Of a stretch of 64,000 nt of DNA, positions 35,889 to 43,938 are shown piece by piece. Origin of the DNA: Holophagaceae bacterium (GTDB lineage Bacteria > Acidobacteriota > Holophagae > Holophagales > Holophagaceae); assembly GCA_023257195.1 (NCBI GenBank), contig JALRCU010000009.1, forward strand, positions 80,440 through 144,439. The letters are read 5' to 3'. A program made the translations under genes and the position numbers. The notes below the pieces were generated by a model. The model was not told where the DNA came from. It searched no databases and saw only the letters and a list, made by a program, of their open reading frames with translations. How positions within the stretch are numbered: the first letter of the stretch is position 1; each line of letters opens with the position of its first letter.

Positions 35889-37916
35889 TCAGACTCCTTG
35901 GCGTTTTTTTATAATTGGTTTCAAATAAAACATCCATATTGTTCCGATAACAATCATGGCAAATCCTAGGTAAGTTACCCATAGGCCTGGCTCGTAAACA
36001 ACCATAATCCCGCTCACGGTAGGATCTTCAGGGTTATAGTTACTTTGGTAAAACCATAATCCTTTATAGACCAAGGGGTCGTTAACCGAAATTTCTTTTT
36101 GAGCTAAAGTCTTTCCTGACGGATCAATAAGAGTAATTTTTGATCGAAAGTCTCTTGCCTCTTGATCTTTTAAACGGTAGATGAAGCCTATTTTTTTATC
36201 GAAGAAAGTTGTTGGCTTTGCTTCTCGTCCATCGAGCCATGCCGTTTCTGTCTTCCCGGTACGAGGGTCAGACAGGGAAATTTGTACAGCGGGATTACGC
36301 TCTGAAATAGGTCGAACTTGGGTGTTTGGGATGTACTTCCCATCGACTCTCGCATTCAAGAGAAGAGCCAAAGGTGTAGCAGAAAACCCATTCTTAAAAA
36401 TAAAAGGGCGATCAAACAGTAGGGGACTTTCTTTGAGAATTTGTGCATTTTCTATCAAACGAATCTTCATATCTTTCTTCGAAAAGACGACAAATTGCGA
36501 AAAGGCTTCTTCGCCAGATGTTTGATATTGAAGACTGAGTCCTGGAGGCAGATTTGCGGCATTTAAACTCTTAGAAAATTCAGGATTGCGAGAACTCAGG
36601 AGGATTTTAGCCTGCTGACCATCATTTGTAATTAATTCTAGTTCCGCCCAATTTCCCCTGAGCTCTGGAGGAACTGTTTCAATTTTTACAGGCTTACCAT
36701 TAGGATCATTTTTAAAAGGAAAATCGTTGAAGAGACGAATCATTTTTAGTTTAAAAACGGGGAAATCCCATATGCTACCTTTTTTGAATTCTTTATCAAA
36801 GGTTTTACCTGCAAATGTTAGTTGAACAAGATGGCTTTTGGGCTCACTTTTCTTGAAGCGACTGAGATCATTAACTTTAAATTCCTCACTAAAGACCAGC
36901 GCAAACCTTCCTTGGGGATCATTAAATCTTTGGGTTCTTGAATCTTGAGCGACTAGAAACCCCAAAAGTGGATTTGAGGTACCGGTTCCTAGCATGACTT
37001 GCAAAACCGGGTTTTCTGGCGCAGTAATATCGTTTATCCAAGTACTTCGATTAAGTGCATCCGGAAGTGCTTGGAGTATCTCTAGGCGCTTCCATGTCAG
37101 CGGGAGTCTTGCCTTGAGCCCCGCTTCAGCATCATAGGATTTTGGGTTATCTTCAAACCCACCCCTACCATCAGGTTGGGTGAAAGCGTATAGGCGATAC
37201 TCAGGATCATGCTTGACCACCTCGAATTGATCAAGGCGAATAAAGAACGGGAGAGAGAATGGGTTTTTCCAATCGCCAGGATCGGGCCCTTTGACTTTCC
37301 AAAAAATCGAGACTGGTTGATTTTGCTTCAGTTCGTTGAAGGCTCTGACGAAGCCGTATTTACCTAGGAGTCCACCCAATAAAATAACTGATGTAGCCAA
37401 GTGGACCAGAAGGAAACCCCCTCTTGGGAGGGTGTAGGGTCGTCGCTTCCAGGCAACGGCTAGGGTACTAGCAGATAAGAGGGCTAAGAGTGAGAGAAAC
37501 CATAGGGATCGATAGAGATCGTAGGCAAAAGCATACTTAACCAACAAAAGGGCTAGGTCGCCCCACCAAACTGAGCCATAGAGGTCTAAGTATTCAGAAA
37601 ACTTCAATTCCTGAAGAATAAGTGTACCTAGAGCAGTTGCTGCGGCTATGAATACCAATTGAGAGATGGCAAAAGGAATACTAGTGAGTAGTTTATAGGT
37701 CCAAGTAGAGGCAAATCCGATGACCAGCCCGGTAATGATAATCAAAACGGCTAAAAAGCCGGAAATCTGTTGAACATCATTCCATTGCAGACTGTTAAAT
37801 AAATGCTGAATTAAAATCCATAGGCATACCCAAATAATCAGGGCAAGATTTTGTTGAAGAATATTGTCACGAAAGAGTCTTTGATCGGCTTTAGGTGCTA
37901 CTTTATCTAAGATCAA
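35889..37916 (-). CDS. resB: System II cytochrome c maturation protein ResB/CcsB
   Basis: Partner of CcsA in the System II heme lyase. At 675 aa it shows the typical layout: several N-terminal membrane segments (~residues 25-210), a large periplasmic domain of ~400 residues, and a final segment (WVTYLGFAMIVIGTIWMFYL). Near the end, the stretch SVNDPLVYKGLWFYQSNY matches the family's conserved 'N.Pl...g..fYQ..y' region. The gene is probably cotranscribed with ccsA. Confidence 0.9.
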   Translation of the reverse strand: MILDKVAPKADQRLFRDNILQQNLALIIWVCLWILIQHLFNSLQWNDVQQISGFLAVLIIITGLVIGFASTWTYKLLTSIPFAISQLVFIAAATALGTLILQELKFSEYLDLYGSVWWGDLALLLVKYAFAYDLYRSLWFLSLLALLSASTLAVAWKRRPYTLPRGGFLLVHLATSVILLGGLLGKYGFVRAFNELKQNQPVSIFWKVKGPDPGDWKNPFSLPFFIRLDQFEVVKHDPEYRLYAFTQPDGRGGFEDNPKSYDAEAGLKARLPLTWKRLEILQALPDALNRSTWINDITAPENPVLQVMLGTGTSNPLLGFLVAQDSRTQRFNDPQGRFALVFSEEFKVNDLSRFKKSEPKSHLVQLTFAGKTFDKEFKKGSIWDFPVFKLKMIRLFNDFPFKNDPNGKPVKIETVPPELRGNWAELELITNDGQQAKILLSSRNPEFSKSLNAANLPPGLSLQYQTSGEEAFSQFVVFSKKDMKIRLIENAQILKESPLLFDRPFIFKNGFSATPLALLLNARVDGKYIPNTQVRPISERNPAVQISLSDPRTGKTETAWLDGREAKPTTFFDKKIGFIYRLKDQEARDFRSKITLIDPSGKTLAQKEISVNDPLVYKGLWFYQSNYNPEDPTVSGIMVVYEPGLWVTYLGFAMIVIGTIWMFYLKPIIKKRQGV

Positions 37917-37934
37917 ATCAACCTCGAATTTAGT

Positions 37935-39656
37935 TTAAATAAGAGCCAAGAGACCAAGTAAGGCGAAGCTAAATTCGGGACGAACATCAATCCGGGGTTT
38001 ACCGGCTGAAAAACGATGATGATAAAACCACCAATAAAACATGGGATAGCAAAGGGATAGGACCAAAATAATGTCCAAAAAGATCCAATTTTTCACCGAC
38101 AAAAAGGGGTTGACTGTTAGAGCAAGGATTATTGTGCTTAGTAGCATTACGCCGATCAACCATAGAGATTTTATTTTACCTAGGGCGATAGGTAGTGTTT
38201 CTTTTCCTAATACTTGGTCTTTCTGCATATCCCTTAAGTCGTAAATGAACGTTCGAGAAAGAGCTAAGGTAAAAATGATCATAAAAACAACACCATGTTG
38301 TATGCCAAGGGTGGATTGGTACTGAATACTAGGCGCGGTGACCATGAGGATTGCAATAGAGAGAGGAACAAAAAAATCCTTACTGCCTGGTATCGATCGC
38401 AAGCTAAAGGTTCTCTTGTTGGATCCAGATATACCAATTCGATAGAAGAGACTGGCGCTGAATACAATCAGGTAACAAATAAAGTAGGAAAACCCGACTT
38501 CCCTCGCAGACACTATAGAGATAAGAGCTGCGATCATACTGGTATTCAATATCAATCGACGATGGGCTTCCAGAAATTTAGCTTGGGCGGGACCTTTTAC
38601 TCCTAGACCTAGGGGTTCGAGGTACGGAGCAGATAGGTACATTGAGATTATAAAAAAACCTGACGAAATAGCGATAAATAGAGAATCGGGATAATCCAAA
38701 AATTTGGAGACCCCAAAAGCCGAAAAGAAAACAGACGTACCCCAAACTAAAGGGTTAGTAAAAGCACGAGTTAATGTTTTAGTCCATCTTGAAAAATTAT
38801 CAGAAGTCTCTTCGAGATAATCTACTACTTCATCGACAAGCCAAGTGGGAGTCGATGCGCCTGCAAGGACACCAACGGTTTCAGAACCCGTAAATTTTGA
38901 CATGTCAATTTCCTGCGCTGTTTCGACATACTGAACAGGTTTTCCATAACGTTGGGCTAACTCTGCAAGATGTTTTGTATTACTTGATTCTTTACCACCC
39001 ACAACAATAACGTAATCAACTCTTTTGCTTAACGATTCAGCCTCGTCTTGTCTCATCCAGGTATCTTCACAGATCGTGTTCTCTACAATACAATCAGTGG
39101 CTCTATCTTCTATATAAGAAGAAATTGTATGAAAATCTTTAACCGTATAGGTGGTTTGAGCAACAATCAAACATCTAGAAAGTTCTTTTGCTGTCAACTG
39201 CTTTGCTTCCTCCATCGTAGAAATGATGATCGACCCATTTTCAGCAAAACTTCTGTGGGCAATGGACTCCGGATGGCCTTTAGAACCTAGGATGATAGTG
39301 AAGTAGCCTTTAGGGCTCCATTTCTTAATTTTATTGTGGACTTTTGCAACTTCAGGGCAAGTGGCATTGACAATATCGAGTTCCCCTTGACTTTGCCTTT
39401 CTTTAAGTCCGCGCAAAGCTTGAATCGGGATTCCATGAGCTCGGATTACAACCGTGCCAGATTGAACCTGCTCTGGTCCTGTAACCACCGAGACACCTCT
39501 ATTCTCGATGAGCGCTAAGGCTTGAGGGTTATGGATCAGAGGCCCGAGTGTTTGAACCCTAGGATTATTGCTTCGGGTAGATGCTTCAAGCACAGCATCC
39601 ATTGCCCGCTTAACACCCCAACAAAAACCTGCAGTCTTAGCAACAATTACTTTCAT
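37935..39656 (-). CDS. ispH: IspH fused to a UbiA-like prenyltransferase domain
   Basis: Residues 1-~285 are 4-hydroxy-3-methylbut-2-enyl diphosphate reductase, the last MEP-pathway enzyme: AGFCWGVKRA, IRAHGIP, NATCPEV and ENTICEDTWMRQDEA give the three Fe-S Cys and active-site residues. From ~residue 290 the protein continues into a membrane domain with 7-9 helices like UbiA prenyltransferases. The second Asp-rich motif is recognisable (YDLRDMQKDQVLGKETLP). The first (NxxxD) seems absent: MYLSAPYLEP stands where it would be expected. 573 aa in one clean frame argues for a true fusion. The prenyl acceptor is unknown; quinone or heme chemistry are candidates given mqnA and ccsA/resB. Confidence 0.85.
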   Translation of the reverse strand: MKVIVAKTAGFCWGVKRAMDAVLEASTRSNNPRVQTLGPLIHNPQALALIENRGVSVVTGPEQVQSGTVVIRAHGIPIQALRGLKERQSQGELDIVNATCPEVAKVHNKIKKWSPKGYFTIILGSKGHPESIAHRSFAENGSIIISTMEEAKQLTAKELSRCLIVAQTTYTVKDFHTISSYIEDRATDCIVENTICEDTWMRQDEAESLSKRVDYVIVVGGKESSNTKHLAELAQRYGKPVQYVETAQEIDMSKFTGSETVGVLAGASTPTWLVDEVVDYLEETSDNFSRWTKTLTRAFTNPLVWGTSVFFSAFGVSKFLDYPDSLFIAISSGFFIISMYLSAPYLEPLGLGVKGPAQAKFLEAHRRLILNTSMIAALISIVSAREVGFSYFICYLIVFSASLFYRIGISGSNKRTFSLRSIPGSKDFFVPLSIAILMVTAPSIQYQSTLGIQHGVVFMIIFTLALSRTFIYDLRDMQKDQVLGKETLPIALGKIKSLWLIGVMLLSTIILALTVNPFLSVKNWIFLDIILVLSLCYPMFYWWFYHHRFSAGKPRIDVRPEFSFALLGLLALI

Positions 39657-39727
39657 GCTTATATTCTATCATTTCGGGCAGTTAGATTACTCTATATCAC
39701 CTGAATATTAGTGATTTGTATGGATGT

Positions 39728-40495
39728 CTAGTTTACAGAAACAAACCAAAAATGAACGCCTAAGGTGTCTGCAGAATATCCTTGGGGTAAGGGAGGGAAT
39801 GATCCTGATCTCATAATTGCAAGTCGTGCACTTTCGTCGAAAAAACGATTGCCGCTTGGACTTTCAACTTGTAGTCGATCGAAATCGATACTGCCATCTT
39901 TTTTTATTCGAAAGTAGATGGCAACCCGACCTTGGCTCCCTGACTTTGACCAATTGGCTGTAATTTTATTCTGGACCTGTTGTAAGTAGTAGGTGTAGGG
40001 GAATTCGCTATCAGTAGCGGAAAGAACTCCTTGTCCCCCACTGATTCCAGAAGAAGCTCGAAGGCCTGGCATGGGAGTTCCGTTTCCGATTCCCCCACTA
40101 TTTCCTCTACCCACTGCACCCTGCATCTTGACTTGAGATGGATCGAGTGACTTTGGCGCATTAGGAGCTACTCCTAGAGATTGATTATCCAAATTAGTTC
40201 CTTTGGCGATCAGGCCTTTTGATTTAGCTCCAAGACGATCTGGTGGCGTTGCAGCGATAGATTTTTCATCGTTACGGGCTGCGACCTGCTGCTTTGAACG
40301 GACGCGTTGAGGATTTTTTCCTAACTCATTGGCCTCCGCTCCACCACTCAGACCGCTCGATGCCAAACTAATCCAAGTCACCTTCGTCGGGACCTGCTTA
40401 TCAGGGGGGTTGTTGGAGGGAATAATCAAAGCTCCCAGAACTAGGCCGTGAAGGGCAAGGCTTTGAATGAGTGGTGGTCGCATGGTGCCATTCAT
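39728..40495 (-). CDS. TonB/TolA-type energy transducer with TonB C-terminal domain
   Basis: Periplasm-spanning protein that passes proton-motive energy to the outer membrane. There is one N-terminal membrane segment (LIQSLALHGLVLGALII), a middle Gly/Ser/Lys-rich linker (~residues 40-165), and a C-terminal TonB-like domain (YYLQQVQNKITANWSK ... VAIYFRIKKDGSI). The frame opens at a TTG at 40552, overlapping exbD by 47 bases; I prefer the ATG at 40495, just past exbD's stop. It cannot be decided from sequence whether it works with the TonB or the Tol system. Confidence 0.75.
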   Translation of the reverse strand: MNGTMRPPLIQSLALHGLVLGALIIPSNNPPDKQVPTKVTWISLASSGLSGGAEANELGKNPQRVRSKQQVAARNDEKSIAATPPDRLGAKSKGLIAKGTNLDNQSLGVAPNAPKSLDPSQVKMQGAVGRGNSGGIGNGTPMPGLRASSGISGGQGVLSATDSEFPYTYYLQQVQNKITANWSKSGSQGRVAIYFRIKKDGSIDFDRLQVESPSGNRFFDESARLAIMRSGSFPPLPQGYSADTLGVHFWFVSVN

Positions 40496-40505
40496 TGAAT
40501 TGAAC

Positions 40506-40934
40506 TCATTTGGGAGGAGATTTAACTTCGAGAGGCGCTCCTTCGGTGACAAAACCTACTTGAGAGAAACCTGCTCCACGAACAGCATCAACCACTTCAA
40601 TGACCCGTCCATAAAAGAGTTGCTTATCGGCACGAATAAGGATTGGTCGGTTCGATGAAATCTGTGATTGTCTGATGAGTTCCTTTTTGAGGCTCTCGAG
40701 TGACATTCGTGTGTTTTCGAATTCGATAAACCCATCAGAAGTGATCGCAATAGATAAGGCTTGACTGTCTAGACTCTTTCCCGTTTGAGTTCGAGGAAGA
40801 TTTACATCTAATCCACTCGTTAATAGGGGCGCAGTGACCATGAAGATAATAAGTAAAACAAGCATGACGTCAATGAGGGGCGTCATATTAATTTCGGCCA
40901 TTTCTTTTTGTCGGTTATACGGACTAAAGGTCAC
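40506..40934 (-). CDS. ExbD/TolR family biopolymer transport protein
   Basis: Small inner-membrane component of a TonB or Tol proton-driven motor. It has one membrane segment with the key Asp (MAEINMTPLIDVMLVLLIIFM) and a periplasmic domain (SIAITSDGFIEFE ... PILIRADKQLFYGRVIEVVDAVR ... VGFVTE) over 142 aa, as usual. It starts at GTG with AGGAG six bases upstream. Its expected partner ExbB/TolQ is not next to it: the upstream gene is a metallo-beta-lactamase-fold hydrolase. Confidence 0.92.
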   Translation of the reverse strand: MTFSPYNRQKEMAEINMTPLIDVMLVLLIIFMVTAPLLTSGLDVNLPRTQTGKSLDSQALSIAITSDGFIEFENTRMSLESLKKELIRQSQISSNRPILIRADKQLFYGRVIEVVDAVRGAGFSQVGFVTEGAPLEVKSPPK

Positions 40935-40942
40935 GAAGACTC

Positions 40943-41797
40943 CTACACTGCTACGGGTGTAACAATATATTTTCCTTTTGTATCTCGAGAGACGATGCCT
41001 GCGGGTACATCAGGATCATGCTCAAAAATCAGGACGGTACCGGAGTCACAAACTTCATTGAGAACTTTGATCTTTTCATCAACACAAGTAACCACGTCTA
41101 GATCGTATCCCATGATCCATGCGGGTTGAATATGTCTGGATGTAGGGATTAGGTCAGCTAAATAAATAAGTTTTCCTTCTTCGCCTTCAATTACAACATT
41201 CTGGAGAGCTTCGATATGCCCTGGTGCTAATCGAACTCGAATGCCTGGAAAGATCTCCTGGTCTCCCTCTACTGTTTCAAGAAGCCCTAACTCCTCGAGG
41301 CATTCCCAATTTTTAGAAAGATAACTTGCACGAACTCTGATGTGGGGGTTTTTTGCGTCCTCAAGGTCTTTTTTTTGAACAATATATCGAGCATTAGGAA
41401 AACTTGGTACGAGCCTGCCTTGGATATCAAAGCGAGTGCTGCCTCCAGCATGATCAAAATGCAAATGGGTAAGAATACAACAGGTGATATCCGTTGGGGT
41501 CAGATTGAAACGAGCAAGCTCACGATCTAGAACCCCTCGACCTTCGAATTTGAAGCGTGCCATGAATACTTCATCTTCTTTATCCCCATTGCCATTATCA
41601 ATGAGAATGTTTTCTTGTTTACCATTCACAAATCCTCGAACAAGAAGACAGTTTGTGGCCATCAAGATTTGATTATCGTCATCGGCCGGATAGGCTTTGG
41701 ACCAGACTACCTTGGGAACAGTACCAAACATCGCCCCTCCGTCAAGTGCGAATTGGCCGCCGCTAATAATTTGGATGTCCCAAGGTCCTATGTTCAT
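40943..41797 (-). CDS. Metallo-beta-lactamase-fold hydrolase
   Basis: A 284-aa MBL-fold enzyme with the dimetal motif LTHLHFDHAGG, a later His (LAPGHIEALQ), the Asp in IYLADLIPTS and a final His in FEHDP. The overall order resembles the AHL-lactonase/YtnP-like branch, but the substrate is not established. The gene lies six bases after the slipin gene and eight before exbD, in one tight co-directional block. Confidence 0.85.
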   Translation of the reverse strand: MNIGPWDIQIISGGQFALDGGAMFGTVPKVVWSKAYPADDDNQILMATNCLLVRGFVNGKQENILIDNGNGDKEDEVFMARFKFEGRGVLDRELARFNLTPTDITCCILTHLHFDHAGGSTRFDIQGRLVPSFPNARYIVQKKDLEDAKNPHIRVRASYLSKNWECLEELGLLETVEGDQEIFPGIRVRLAPGHIEALQNVVIEGEEGKLIYLADLIPTSRHIQPAWIMGYDLDVVTCVDEKIKVLNEVCDSGTVLIFEHDPDVPAGIVSRDTKGKYIVTPVAV

Positions 41798-41802
41798 AAG
41801 AT

Positions 41803-42573
41803 TTATGCTCGAGGTTTTTCACTGTTAGCGTATTTTTCAAAAGCTTTTAGTAAATCCATTGGCACTGGAAAAATAATTGTACTATTTTTTTCAACGGCAA
41901 TATCCGAGAGGGTTTGTAAATAACGCATTTGGATTGCAGCTGGATTTTGACTTATCATATTTGCGGCTTCTAAAAGTTGCTCAGCGGCCGCTAATTCACC
42001 CTCGGAATTAATGATTTTGGAACGTTTTTCTCTTTCTGCTTCCGCTTGTCTACCCATCGCTCTTTGGATTTGTTCGGGTAAATCGATCGATTTCAATTCA
42101 ACGCTGGTTACTTCGACGCCCCAGGGTTCGGTCGCAAGATCTACAATTTCTCTGAGCCGCCTGACCAGCGCCTCTCGATCACTCAATATTTGATCAAGTT
42201 GAACTTCTCCCAAAATAGAACGGAGTGATGTCTGTGCTTTCTGACTTGTGGCGTAGTCGTAGTCTTCGACGCCTGTAACGGCTAGAACGGGGTTGGTAAC
42301 CTTATAGTAAACAACAGCGCTCACTTTAAGGGTTACATTATCTTTTGTGATGATATCTTGACTCGGGACGTTTAAAACTATCGACCGGAGTGAAACTTTT
42401 ACTTGTCGCTCAAAGGGCCTAAAAACAAAAATGAGGCCGGGGCCCCTAATTCCAACCATGCGACCAAGCCTGAATATGACGCTGCGCTCATACTCATTCA
42501 CAATGCTAATGCATGTAAAGCCATAAAAGAGTAAAAGAATTAAAAGGGGGGTTTGTAGAAATAATTCAAACAT
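41803..42573 (-). CDS. Slipin (stomatin-like SPFH/Band 7) membrane protein
   Basis: Membrane-anchored scaffold protein of 256 aa. An N-terminal hydrophobic hairpin (FLQTPLLILLLFYGFTCI) precedes the Band 7 domain: NEYERSVIFRLGRM, GPGLIFVFRPFE, VNVPSQDIITKDNVTLKV-like pattern, and LRSILGEVQLDQILSDRE. A coiled-coil (QAEAEREKRSKIINSEGELAAAEQLLEAA) follows. Slipins in bacteria are commonly paired with an NfeD protein, but none is seen here. It sits between two MBL-fold genes. Confidence 0.92.
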   Translation of the reverse strand: MFELFLQTPLLILLLFYGFTCISIVNEYERSVIFRLGRMVGIRGPGLIFVFRPFERQVKVSLRSIVLNVPSQDIITKDNVTLKVSAVVYYKVTNPVLAVTGVEDYDYATSQKAQTSLRSILGEVQLDQILSDREALVRRLREIVDLATEPWGVEVTSVELKSIDLPEQIQRAMGRQAEAEREKRSKIINSEGELAAAEQLLEAANMISQNPAAIQMRYLQTLSDIAVEKNSTIIFPVPMDLLKAFEKYANSEKPRA

Positions 42574-42592
42574 ACTGACTATCTCCTTAGGC

Positions 42593-43231
42593 TTATTGTC
42601 TCACGAATAAGTTGTATTCTTTTTCCTCTCCAATGGTTGTAAATTTCCCATGGCCAGGAATAACTAGGGTTTCAGGATGACACGGGTAAATTTTCTTCAG
42701 AATACTCTCTTTTATTTGTTCTTTAGAGCCACCGGGTGTGTCAGTCCGACCCACACTCCGATGGAAGAGAGTATCTCCTGATAAGAGGACTTTTCCTTGA
42801 TGGAAGTCCCCAAGAAAACAGCAAGATCCCGGAGTATGGCCAGGCGTATGAAGGGTGTCCACTCCCAAAAACTTATCTGAGTCCTCTAATTTTGTCATTG
42901 CGGGGGCTTCAATTGAAGGAAGACCGAAAAAGGCAGTCTGACGATCGAGGTTTTCGATCAAAAAATCATCATCGGGATGCAAATAAGCCGGGCAATCGTA
43001 ATATTCCTGCAGCTCTTTCGTTGCTCCAACGTGATCGAAATGTGCATGTGTATGAAGTAAAGCCATGATTTGAATTTTTAGAATACCAACTTCTTCTTTG
43101 ATCCGATTGGATTCCCCGCCGGGGTCTACAATGAATCCTTGATGAGTTACTTCGTTCCAAACTAAACTGCAATTGCATTGAAGATCGCCTACTTTGAAGG
43201 TCTTAAGATTCAACACCTGCCCTCTCCTCAT
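42593..43231 (-). CDS. Metallo-beta-lactamase-fold hydrolase, glyoxalase II-like (YcbL type)
   Basis: Short glyoxalase II-like hydrolase with metal motif LLHTHAHFDHVGA, TPGHTPGSCCF, LLSGDTLFHRSVGRTD and VIPGHGKFTTIGEE. Enzymes of this type hydrolyse thioesters or related substrates. The frame extends to 43288, overlapping the divergent gene at 43260; the ATG at 43231 (MRRGQVLNLKTF) removes that overlap and fits the family N-terminus, giving ~212 aa. It is the first gene of a five-gene block ending with the tonB-like gene. Confidence 0.88.
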   Translation of the reverse strand: MRRGQVLNLKTFKVGDLQCNCSLVWNEVTHQGFIVDPGGESNRIKEEVGILKIQIMALLHTHAHFDHVGATKELQEYYDCPAYLHPDDDFLIENLDRQTAFFGLPSIEAPAMTKLEDSDKFLGVDTLHTPGHTPGSCCFLGDFHQGKVLLSGDTLFHRSVGRTDTPGGSKEQIKESILKKIYPCHPETLVIPGHGKFTTIGEEKEYNLFVRQ

Positions 43232-43259
43232 GGATACAATGTAGTCTGAAGATAAAAGT

Positions 43260-43931
43260 ATGATACCGAATCGTAATAGCCCAAACAAGGACCCTCAGGT
43301 ACCCTTACAAGCTCGATGGTCAATTTGGGATGTAGGTTTCATTTGCACTGTGGCTTTCGTCGGATTGATTTATTTTCAGTACTCACCTATTTTGCCTCCC
43401 CAAATTGCAACCCACTACAATCTCAGAGGCGTTGCAGATGGATGGACCTCTCGTCAGGATTTGGGTTGGCTTTTATTCGGTTTTCCTTTTCTAATATGGC
43501 TCATCCTTCTGGGGGTGTCCTTTATTCAAAACCCGAGGTTAGATTCTTGGCAAGAGGTTATAAAAATTAAAGTTATCAGTAAATTGAGGGGGGCAATCTC
43601 CTTGGGTGTCACTATCATTGTCTCGGGGGTTACTTTCGTACCTATTTTTTTTAATGTTTCAATTTCACGTTTTCTTACACTCGCTTTATTCTGTTTCTTC
43701 TTATCAATATTTTCTATACTTTATCAGACTCAAAGGATGATTCCCATAGAGCATCGCGGCCATTATCATTGTTTAATTATTTATCACAATCCTGATGATC
43801 CATTGGTATGGGTGAGCCGAATATCAGGCATCGGATGGACGCTGAATTTTGCCCACAAGCAGGCATATATATGGTTAATTTTTATACTTCTTGCTCCCTT
43901 CTTAATGATTTTTTTATTTAATCGCACATAG
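43260..43931 (+). CDS. DUF1648-domain membrane protein
   Basis: A 223-aa membrane protein with about five hydrophobic segments. The N-terminal stretch LPPQIATHYNLRGVADGWTSR is the DUF1648 pattern (P..IP.HF...G..D.w..k), found in SdpI-related and other integral membrane proteins. The remaining segments give no further clue. It starts 28 bases from the divergent MBL gene and ends seven bases before uvrC, so it is probably cotranscribed with uvrC. Confidence 0.7.
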   Translation: MIPNRNSPNKDPQVPLQARWSIWDVGFICTVAFVGLIYFQYSPILPPQIATHYNLRGVADGWTSRQDLGWLLFGFPFLIWLILLGVSFIQNPRLDSWQEVIKIKVISKLRGAISLGVTIIVSGVTFVPIFFNVSISRFLTLALFCFFLSIFSILYQTQRMIPIEHRGHYHCLIIYHNPDDPLVWVSRISGIGWTLNFAHKQAYIWLIFILLAPFLMIFLFNRT

Positions 43932-43938
43932 TGAGTAG

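Noticed and set aside
36181..36525. A 114-residue plus-strand frame inside resB, and similar long antisense frames elsewhere
   Set aside because: They mirror strongly coding sequence on the other strand, lack ribosome sites and have no family features.
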